Assembly: GCF_900115665.1 (NCBI RefSeq)
Contig: NZ_FOXH01000003.1
Span: 220,331 to 284,330 of the forward strand
Length of the DNA stretch: 64,000 bases
Direction: 5' to 3'
Source: Pseudarcicella hirudinis
GTDB lineage: Bacteria; Bacteroidota; Bacteroidia; Cytophagales; Spirosomataceae
In this document: piece after piece, positions 18,576 to 25,136 of the stretch
Layout: each line of letters begins with the position of its first letter
Position numbering within the stretch: position 1 is the first letter of the stretch
Program-made: the position numbers and the translations under genes
The notes under the pieces: generated by a model
What the model was told of the DNA's origin: nothing
The model's input: only the letters and a program-made list of their open reading frames with translations
Databases searched by the model: none

Positions 18576-20147
18576 TTATGTTATTTCAACAGTTTCCGGT
18601 TCTTCTAAAGCTGGTGTTTCCTCATATTTCAGGAAATTATATACATCCCCCAAATCGAAGGGTTTGGTCAGGAGTCTGCCATTTATAAAAATGGAAGGAG
18701 TATATTCTACATTTGCTGTTTCAGCCCATTGTTCATGTTCCTCCATCAAACGGGAAATAATAGATTCTTCGACGGAAATATTAAAGGAAGAATGCTCTTC
18801 TTTAAAGGCATGAAAATCCATTTTTCCGAACCATTCATTCAATAATATTCTCGTTTGTGCAACTCTCTTTTCGATCGGGAAAGAACAGGCAATACTTAAA
18901 AGATAATGCGCTGCCTGATATCTTTTATGCTCTTTATACTGAGTATTTACATTCCATCTGATAATAAGGCTGATCTGCTCGCCAAAACGATCAATTAACT
19001 GTTCTAATTTATGATGGACTTCGGCACAGGGCTTGCAAAAGGGATTACAGGCCACTATAATTTTTGTATGAGCCAAAGGATTGGCCAGTTCCAGTTCTGA
19101 ACTCAAGGCCTCCTGAGGAACCTGTGGTCGATTTTCCTGATAGTTTCTAAATAATTCAGTATTGTTTCTGAATCGGTTTAAGCGATAATATTCCGCCTGG
19201 AAATGAAAATAATTCTTTATAAGTGGTTTAATAAGTGCCCAGGAAATGTATATAAATGCTGATACTGATATAAAGGATAATATTTGAGGGATTGATATTT
19301 GAAAGGTTTCCTGATACCAGACTGCATTTGCCAGCTGAACAGCAAGAATACTTAGAATTCCCAAACATAGCTTACACCATTTTTTTACGATTTTCCATTG
19401 ATAAAACAATGAATAGGCGATAAAACCGAGACTGAAGAGTGACAAGAGGTTAAATAATGTACGCACTGAGGCATTTTCAGTTGCTGAAAAAGCTATGAAA
19501 ACTATCTGAACGGAGAAATAAATTAAACCCAGCTCACCCCAGTTTATATCAGTGCTATCTTTTACCGTTTCACAGTCTTCTGTGCAAACTTCCTCCAGCA
19601 TTTTATTGGAAAGCCCAAGTTCTTTCAGAACTATCAGAACGGAAATAAGTAATCCCGCTAATGCACTGATTGAAAAAATATATAGCCACCGGACTTCGCT
19701 GAATAAATTTAATCTTACGAAAAAGAATACGCTTAAAATGGCAATGAGAATGATAAGATATTTGCTTTCTCTTTCGTTTTTTAAATAATTATCAATCTCT
19801 GCATTTTTAAAATGTTTTGGTTTATCTGCTGCAATAACGATTCCTGTCCAGTTTTCGGAAAATGCAGATTCTTTAGTAGCATTAAGGTTTTCGATCAGTT
19901 CGAACCTTAAACCATCTGAAGATTTCATATTTGCCAGAAAGGGCAGGGGGACTTCGTCAAGGCTTTCGGCTTCGATTTCAACAGCGAGGCAGTCAATGCC
20001 CATTTTTTCAATAACATCAGTTATGCTGTAAATCGAAGGATAATCCGGATGTAATTGTAAAGAATGTTTGAGATAGTGCTCTGAAACAGGAATTCCGATC
20101 TTAATTAACCATTTGGTAAGTATTCTATAATCGAACGGTTGATGCAT
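18576..20147 (-). CDS. VKOR-thioredoxin fusion with degenerate C39-like N-terminus
   Basis: The 523-residue membrane protein has three parts. Residues 1-110 resemble a C39 peptidase domain (HSLQLHPDYPSIYSITDVIEKMGIDCLAVEIE) but lack the catalytic Cys. Residues 130-305 form a vitamin-K-epoxide-reductase domain with the loop cysteines Cys188 and Cys192 and the active-site pair Cys258/Cys261 (WCKLCLG). Residues 360-500 form a thioredoxin/DsbA-like domain with CKPC (371-374) and a late cis-Pro segment (EYTPSIFING). VKOR proteins reoxidise DsbA-like partners using quinone, so this is a self-contained disulfide-forming enzyme. It heads the operon, 65 bp before the precursor. The C39-like part may recognise the leader. 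Confidence 0.9.
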   Translation of the reverse strand: MHQPFDYRILTKWLIKIGIPVSEHYLKHSLQLHPDYPSIYSITDVIEKMGIDCLAVEIEAESLDEVPLPFLANMKSSDGLRFELIENLNATKESAFSENWTGIVIAADKPKHFKNAEIDNYLKNERESKYLIILIAILSVFFFVRLNLFSEVRWLYIFSISALAGLLISVLIVLKELGLSNKMLEEVCTEDCETVKDSTDINWGELGLIYFSVQIVFIAFSATENASVRTLFNLLSLFSLGFIAYSLFYQWKIVKKWCKLCLGILSILAVQLANAVWYQETFQISIPQILSFISVSAFIYISWALIKPLIKNYFHFQAEYYRLNRFRNNTELFRNYQENRPQVPQEALSSELELANPLAHTKIIVACNPFCKPCAEVHHKLEQLIDRFGEQISLIIRWNVNTQYKEHKRYQAAHYLLSIACSFPIEKRVAQTRILLNEWFGKMDFHAFKEEHSSFNISVEESIISRLMEEHEQWAETANVEYTPSIFINGRLLTKPFDLGDVYNFLKYEETPALEEPETVEIT

Positions 20148-20183
20148 CTCAATCTCAGTTACATTGATAATTATTGTATATAT

Positions 20184-20210
20184 TTGTGATAAAATTGTGA
20201 TTTATTGTGA
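20184..20210. promoter_or_regulatory. Three TTGTGA repeats at helical spacing
   Basis: TTGTGA occurs at 20184-20189, 20195-20200 and 20205-20210, spaced 11 and 10 bp apart, so all copies face the same side of the helix. They lie 37 bp upstream of the VKOR gene, between it and the operator pair. They could be an activator site for the peptide operon. I found no TAnnTTTG box for the operon itself. Confidence 0.4.
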
Positions 20211-20241
20211 AGCAAATTTTGTTCTACCTTCCGGATTTTCC

Positions 20242-20299
20242 TATCAGTTAACTGATAATTTCTATCAGAAAACTGATAATTTTGAAAATATAAGTGATA
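20242..20299. promoter_or_regulatory. Paired operator palindromes between VKOR operon and XRE gene
   Basis: Two palindromes with the same design, TATCAG-N4-CTGATA, lie at 20242-20257 (TATCAGTTAACTGATA, fully symmetric) and 20263-20278 (N4 = AAAA). Their centres are exactly 21 bp apart, two helical turns. A degenerate right half-site GTGATA at 20294-20299 continues the 21-bp phase. The second palindrome touches the -7 box at 20277-20284. This is what a dimeric XRE repressor controlling its own promoter would bind, and the neighbouring XRE gene is the natural candidate. Confidence 0.75.
20277..20284 (+). promoter_or_regulatory. Promoter -7 box of the XRE gene
   Basis: TAATTTTG matches TAnnTTTG about 90 bp before the XRE start. 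Its first two bases overlap the second palindrome and the -33 region falls near the first, so repressor binding would block it. Confidence 0.5.
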
Positions 20300-20372
20300 A
20301 TCGCAGATTTATTTGTTTTTTTACAATTTGTTGGCGTTATCATAAATTACCATGTTTTAACCTTTTTAATTT

Positions 20373-20585
20373 ATGTTAAGTACTACATCCCTTTCTGAAG
20401 CTTTAATAAAAGCTCGTATTTCCAAACGCTTATCACAAACAGAAGTGGCGGAATTTGTTGGTGTGAGTCAAAGCAGTTATAATAACTGGGAATCCGGAAG
20501 GCATTGCCCAAGTCTCAGACATTTTTCAAAATTGTGTGAGATATTAGGTTTATCCTCACCGGACTTATTAAGAATCTCCGCCTGA
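20373..20585 (+). CDS. Small XRE-family HTH regulator
   Basis: The 70-residue protein is essentially one HTH_3/XRE domain: LSEALIKARISKRLSQTEVAEFVGVSQSSYNNWESGRHCPS, then LRHFSKLCEILGLSSPDLL. It should bind DNA as a dimer; no ligand or oligomer domain is present. It is divergent from the peptide operon and separated from it by 225 bp carrying two phased palindromes. It is therefore the likely local regulator of the locus and of itself. The neighbouring location is the only evidence for that target. Confidence 0.88.
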   Translation: MLSTTSLSEALIKARISKRLSQTEVAEFVGVSQSSYNNWESGRHCPSLRHFSKLCEILGLSSPDLLRISA

Positions 20586-20931
20586 GATTATCAGTCTTTG
20601 TGACAAAACCAATTCAACATTGGCTTTGCTTCTTTAATTTTTATTCAATCTATAGTAAGAGCTTTTAACCTGGTTTCGCTGTTATGAGCTCTTACTTTAA
20701 ATCTACTTCTCCTTTTTTCTCATATTTGATTTTTGGGTAAGCAGTATGCTGTGTCTGAATATCTGCCATTAAGAAATTAATGACATTGGGGTTTTATATT
20801 GTATTATTTTACGGGTAGCAGCCAAAAGATATTCCCTTTCGCATCCTGTAAACTCTTATTTGCACACAGAGTCGTGTAAAACAGCTGTTTTTTTGTAAAT
20901 TGCCATATATTTTCACAATAATTAATTATTA
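20586..20931. other. Intergenic region with 10-bp inverted repeat
   Basis: This 346-bp stretch holds no convincing gene and no GG-leader peptide frame that I could find. AGTAAGAGCT (20654-20663) and its exact complement (20687-20696) flank a 23-nt loop; a weak T-rich tract follows, so it might end the XRE transcript. A short palindrome AAAACAGCTGTTTT lies at 20878-20891, just upstream of the PfkB gene. Confidence 0.5.
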
Positions 20932-21846
20932 ATGAGCTTATTAGCAATTGGATCAATGGCGTTTGATGCATTGGAAACGCCTTATGGAAAAACAGATAAA
21001 ATTATCGGTGGTTCTTGTACTTATATCAGTCTTTCGGCTTGCTATTTCACACCGAATGTAAATGTAGTAGCTGTTGTCGGAGAGGATTTTCCACAGGAGT
21101 ACATAGACATGCTTACGGCAAAAGGAGTAAATCTGGATGGCCTTCAGATTAAAGAAGGAGAGAAATCTTTCTTCTGGTCTGGCCGTTACCATAATAATAT
21201 GAATTCCCGTGATACTTTGGTGACAGAGCTGAATGTGTTAGGGACCTTTGATCCGGTTATCCCTGAACTTTATCAGGATTGCCAATATCTGATGTTAGGT
21301 AATCTTACTCCGATGGTTCAGATTCAGGCGATAGAAAGACTTAGAAACCGCCCGAAATTGATTGTAATGGATACGATGAATTTCTGGATGGATGTTGCTT
21401 TGGAAGATTTGAAGCGTGTCATTAAAATGGTGGATGTTCTTTGCATTAATGACGAGGAGGCACGTCAGCTTTCAGGGGAATATTCTCTAAGAGTTGCTGC
21501 TAAGAAAATAGTTGAAATGGGTCCAAAAACACTCATTATCAAAAAAGGAGAACATGGTGCATTATTATTCCAGGAGGAAAAAATGTTCTATTGCCCGGCA
21601 TTACCACTGGAAGATGTATTTGATCCGACGGGAGCAGGGGATACTTTCGTAGGAGGTTTTATCGGATATCTTGCCAAAACAGAAGATTTGTCATTTGACA
21701 ATATGAAAAGAGCAATTGTTTATGGTTCTGCCATGGCATCATTCTGTGTTGAAAAATTCGGGACTGAAAGAATGCTTACTCTTACTGAAGCTGAAGTAAC
21801 AGGCAGAGTTCAGGAATTTGCTGATCTGGCTCATTTCAAGATTTAG
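20932..21846 (+). CDS. PfkB-family carbohydrate/nucleoside kinase
   Basis: This 304-residue ribokinase-fold enzyme has the N-terminal glycine motif (IIGGSCTYISLSA), the lid region and the C-terminal catalytic signature DPTGAGDTFVGGF with its catalytic Asp. The family transfers phosphate from ATP to a sugar or nucleoside; the substrate cannot be told from sequence. It is a single-gene unit ending in a strong terminator. Its proximity to the peptide locus is probably incidental. Confidence 0.9.
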   Translation: MSLLAIGSMAFDALETPYGKTDKIIGGSCTYISLSACYFTPNVNVVAVVGEDFPQEYIDMLTAKGVNLDGLQIKEGEKSFFWSGRYHNNMNSRDTLVTELNVLGTFDPVIPELYQDCQYLMLGNLTPMVQIQAIERLRNRPKLIVMDTMNFWMDVALEDLKRVIKMVDVLCINDEEARQLSGEYSLRVAAKKIVEMGPKTLIIKKGEHGALLFQEEKMFYCPALPLEDVFDPTGAGDTFVGGFIGYLAKTEDLSFDNMKRAIVYGSAMASFCVEKFGTERMLTLTEAEVTGRVQEFADLAHFKI

Positions 21847-21861
21847 GAACCTGAATCACAT

Positions 21862-21905
21862 AAAATTAAAAGCCGGATTCCTGGAAGAGTCCGGCTTTTA
21901 ATTTT
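21862..21905. terminator. Bidirectional terminator between PfkB and CBS genes
   Basis: A perfect 16-bp stem (21862-21877 with 21890-21905) has a GC-rich core GCCGGA and A/T-rich ends. It serves the two convergent genes. Confidence 0.9.
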
Positions 21906-21921
21906 TATTAGGCTTTTACCA

Positions 21922-22356
21922 TTAAACTGCCCCTGAAATATAATTCTGAAGATTTTCTATAGTATGTTTTTGATCTTCAATGATAAAACGAACAAGGTCA
22001 CCCATTGAAACCAGGCCCTTTACTTCTTTTTCAGTTACTACCGGCAAATATCTGATGTGTTTATCAGACATAATTTCCATACATTTTTCAATGGTATCAT
22101 TGAAAGTGACATTCGGAGGATTATTCTGCATAATATCTCCGACCAAAGTTTCCTGAGAATGTTTCCCTTTCAATATTACCTTTCTTGCATAATCCCGTTC
22201 TGTCAACAGGCCGATATACTCCCCCTCATGTAATACAATAATGGCACCAATATTATTTTCTACCATTACTTCCAAAGCTTCATATACTGTTTTGGTTGCT
22301 TCGATGGTAGTAACCGTACTTCCTTTACCTTGAATTAGATTTGAAACTTTTTTCAT
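21922..22356 (-). CDS. Tandem CBS-domain protein
   Basis: The 144-residue soluble protein consists of two CBS motifs (about 8-65 and 75-135), for example EALEVMVENNIGAIIVLHEGEYIGLLTERDYARK and IRYLPVVTEKEVKGLVSMGDLVRFI. Such Bateman modules bind adenine nucleotides and usually sense energy state; no effector domain is attached. The start at 22356 (MKKVSNLIQGK) is preferred because the 21 extra upstream codons have no homology feel. It follows the M16 gene on the same strand. Confidence 0.88.
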   Translation of the reverse strand: MKKVSNLIQGKGSTVTTIEATKTVYEALEVMVENNIGAIIVLHEGEYIGLLTERDYARKVILKGKHSQETLVGDIMQNNPPNVTFNDTIEKCMEIMSDKHIRYLPVVTEKEVKGLVSMGDLVRFIIEDQKHTIENLQNYISGAV

Positions 22357-22442
22357 AATGATGTCTGGATTTAAAAAGTTTATGTTTGAAAATTTACAAA
22401 ATAACTTACTTAAATCCAAATGAATATCACCTGAAAGTTTAA

Positions 22443-23729
22443 CTATTTTCCTCCTACAACTACCTCTAACAGAGAACCTTCGGATAGATATTGATTCGCC
22501 ATTTCCAAAATTTCGGGAGCGGAAACCTGTCTGATATTTGAGATATAATTTTGATAAAAATCCAAAGGTAAATCTTCACCCAAAATCACTTTATATCTGT
22601 CTATGATCTCAAACGGAGTATTCAGAGATCCGGCAAAGGCGCCAATCATGTAATTTTTGACAGTTTCCAATTCACTTTCTGAAACTAATTCTGTCTGTAA
22701 TTTTTTAATTTCTTTGTAGATCTCATCAATAGTTTGCTGAGTAAATTCTTTTTTGACATCCGTTCCGATGATGAAATATCCATCTCTTGCAAAGGGTGCC
22801 ACATTAGAAGAAATCCCATAAGTGAAGCCTTTTTCTTCCCTGATATTTTTCATGAGACGGGAACCGAAATAACCACCCAGCGTTTCATTCAGCAATAACA
22901 TTTTGAAATAATCAGGATGACTTCTTTTAAAAAGTTTCCTGCCCATTCTGATAGAGGACTGCACTGCATTTTCTTTTTCTACTAAAATTTTATCCTGACT
23001 GTTATAATCTGTTTCAGGAAGAACTTTAGATGAAATATCTGATTTAGCAATCTGATGATTACCGAAGAACGTTTCGATTAATTTAATTTCTGCATCACTG
23101 ATTTTTCCTGACAGGAAGATTCTGCAAGGTTGGTTTTTCCAGCGATTATTATAAAATTTAATAAGATCATCTCTGTTGATGCTTTGAATGTCTTCCGCTC
23201 TTAATGAATTACCATAAGGATGCTGAGCTCCGAAAACATCTTTTCTGAATACCTGGTTGGCTACAAAAGCATTCTTCTCGAGATTTACTTTTAATGTTTG
23301 AAGGGAAATATTTTTCAGGTTATCAAGCTCCCGCTGCGGGAATACAGACTCATTGATGATTTCCAAAATCATCGGGAGTAGAGAACTTAAATGTTTGGTA
23401 AGTCCGTACACTACTACATTCGCACGGTCTAATCCATGACCGAATTCTGTAAAGGCACCAAAAAGGTCAAAAAATTCACTGATTTTTGAAGATGAATGAT
23501 TCGCCGTTCCCTCACTGAGCATTTTTGCAGTAAAATGAGAAACTCCATTATTCGGATAATCAAACCATCCGCCTGCCTCAAAACTTACTTCTAGTTTCAT
23601 AACAGGTTGTTCTCCGACATTTACGATATGTAATGGAATGCCATTGGCTAAAACAATGGTTTGAATTGATGCGATATTAACCTCATCAATGGTTTTAAAA
23701 TTCGGAGAGATGGTTCTGTCTAAAATCAT
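22443..23729 (-). CDS. M16-family protein lacking the HxxEH metal motif
   Basis: This 428-residue protein has the two-domain M16 (pitrilysin/processing-peptidase) fold, including the C-terminal FTYGISSNVAPFARDGYFIIGT segment. Where active members have GxxHxxEH it reads GVSHFTAKMLSEGT, so the second His and the Glu are missing and it cannot bind zinc normally. Inactive M16 subunits usually pair with an active paralogue encoded next door, but here the upstream neighbour is porV. There is no obvious signal peptide. A structural or substrate-binding partner role is likely. Confidence 0.88.
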   Translation of the reverse strand: MILDRTISPNFKTIDEVNIASIQTIVLANGIPLHIVNVGEQPVMKLEVSFEAGGWFDYPNNGVSHFTAKMLSEGTANHSSSKISEFFDLFGAFTEFGHGLDRANVVVYGLTKHLSSLLPMILEIINESVFPQRELDNLKNISLQTLKVNLEKNAFVANQVFRKDVFGAQHPYGNSLRAEDIQSINRDDLIKFYNNRWKNQPCRIFLSGKISDAEIKLIETFFGNHQIAKSDISSKVLPETDYNSQDKILVEKENAVQSSIRMGRKLFKRSHPDYFKMLLLNETLGGYFGSRLMKNIREEKGFTYGISSNVAPFARDGYFIIGTDVKKEFTQQTIDEIYKEIKKLQTELVSESELETVKNYMIGAFAGSLNTPFEIIDRYKVILGEDLPLDFYQNYISNIRQVSAPEILEMANQYLSEGSLLEVVVGGK

Positions 23730-23758
23730 ATAAACAAATGGCTTTTACTGGTTTTCTT

Positions 23759-23794
23759 AAAAAGCAAATGACACTCCTGCTGGAATGTCATTTG
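23759..23794 (-). terminator. Terminator of porV
   Basis: CAAATGACA (23765-23773) pairs with TGTCATTTG (23786-23794), extended by a short inner TCC/GGA stem. On the minus strand it is followed by TTTTT. It separates porV from the M16 gene. Confidence 0.8.
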
Positions 23795-23823
23795 ATAAAC
23801 AATAATTTCTAAAATAAAGTTTA

Positions 23824-25032
23824 TTATTTCGACTCAGATGCCACTGACTTTGGAGCGCCATCAAATGTAGCTGCAAGGGAAATTCTTAAGGTATTAGCTA
23901 AAGGACTTCCGCTTCCTCCTGTCGGCAACAAATAAGCAAAGTCGAAGCTATATTTTTTCTCCAACTTGAAGCCTACACCAACGGTAGCATATTTTCTGTT
24001 ACCTTTCATTTCGCTTTCGTTGAAATAACCAACTCTGGCTGCAAACATGTCATTGTAAACGTATTCACCACCCAGTGAAACCGTAACTTCTTTTAATTCT
24101 TCGCTAATTCCATCCGGAGCATCTCCGAATGATCCAAACATACCGCTAAGTGCTGATTTTGTATTTGGATCCGTACCTTTATCGATAACAGTAACTCCGT
24201 TTACAGTTTTGTAAGAAGGAGGAGTCGGAACCATCAACTTGTTTAAATCAAGGGTGAATGTGAATCTGTTATGCTGATCGATCGTTCTCGTTGCGGCCAT
24301 ACCAAGTTTGAAGTTGGTAGGAACGAAGTTATCCTGAGTTGATCCGTAATTGATTTTACCACTGATATTAGAAATCATTAAACCGTAGGTATAATTCCAG
24401 GGCTTATCTCTTTTTGTATCATAAAATAAACCAATATCCGCGGCTACTGTACTTGGTGACTTCGTGATAGCCTGGCTACCGCCTGTGGCATAATTACCAA
24501 TCAGATTAGAGTTAAGGAACTTAAGATTTACCCCTAAAGAAAGGTGGGTTGAAAGAACTCTTGAGTAGCTACCTGTAATAGCATATTCTTTAGAGTTAAA
24601 ATTTCCTTTGATTGTACCCTGGTCATCAGTTGCCTGAAAAAGACCCTGATCGAAGTAATTGACAGCAAGTCCGATAGTTTGACCTTTACCTATTTTTTTA
24701 TACGCACTTAGATTATAAAGTGCCATATCGTTAATTAAGTTACGTAACCAGGGAGTATATGATAATGAAACACCGAATTCTCTGTCAGCAACAGCCAATT
24801 TTGCAGGGTTCCAGTAGATAGCATTTACATCAGATGAGATAGCAACCCCTGCATCACCCATTGCAGCAGAGCGGGCATCAGGAGAAATATTTAAAAATAA
24901 CATGGCTGGCGTAGGAATTCTGCCTTCGTTAACTTGTCCCAAAACTGGTTTTTGCGCAAAACTTACTAATGAAGAACCTGTTAAGCTTAGCATCAATACC
25001 GCTTTGAGGGCGTAGGTAATTTTTCTGGTCAT
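23824..25032 (-). CDS. porV: Type IX secretion system outer-membrane protein PorV
   Basis: This 402-residue outer-membrane beta-barrel has a signal peptide (MTRKITYALKAVLMLSLTGSSLVSFAQ). The conserved PorV opening (TPAMLFLNISPDARSAAMGDAGVAISSDVNAIYWNPAKLA) precedes repeated amphipathic strands of the FadL-like fold and a C-terminal strand. PorV carries type IX cargo from the translocon to the attachment complex, where PorU removes the C-terminal signal. It lies 105 bp after porU on the same strand but has its own promoter at 25078-25106. Confidence 0.95.
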   Translation of the reverse strand: MTRKITYALKAVLMLSLTGSSLVSFAQKPVLGQVNEGRIPTPAMLFLNISPDARSAAMGDAGVAISSDVNAIYWNPAKLAVADREFGVSLSYTPWLRNLINDMALYNLSAYKKIGKGQTIGLAVNYFDQGLFQATDDQGTIKGNFNSKEYAITGSYSRVLSTHLSLGVNLKFLNSNLIGNYATGGSQAITKSPSTVAADIGLFYDTKRDKPWNYTYGLMISNISGKINYGSTQDNFVPTNFKLGMAATRTIDQHNRFTFTLDLNKLMVPTPPSYKTVNGVTVIDKGTDPNTKSALSGMFGSFGDAPDGISEELKEVTVSLGGEYVYNDMFAARVGYFNESEMKGNRKYATVGVGFKLEKKYSFDFAYLLPTGGSGSPLANTLRISLAATFDGAPKSVASESK

Positions 25033-25077
25033 TGTCTTTAAGAGTTAAGAAATAGTTCTCTGGACGAGGTATGATTT

Positions 25078-25106
25078 CAAAAGTAATGAATAAAATCGTT
25101 TTTCAA
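25078..25106 (-). promoter_or_regulatory. Complete Bacteroidota promoter of porV
   Basis: On the minus strand a -33 TTG (25104-25106) and the -7 box TACTTTTG (25078-25085) are 18 nt apart, in the porU-porV gap. porV can therefore be expressed independently of porU. Confidence 0.7.
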
Positions 25107-25136
25107 TAAATTTTTTATAAAATCCTTCCTTTAAAT

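Noticed and set aside
20179-20186. TATATTTG as promoter of the XRE gene
   Set aside because: It matches the -7 box but would give a leader of about 180 nt crossing both operators; the box at 20277-20284 fits better.
20164-20379. 71-residue frame across the operator region
   Set aside because: It lies over palindromes and a promoter box, has Cys/Ile/Tyr-biased low-complexity composition and overlaps the XRE start.
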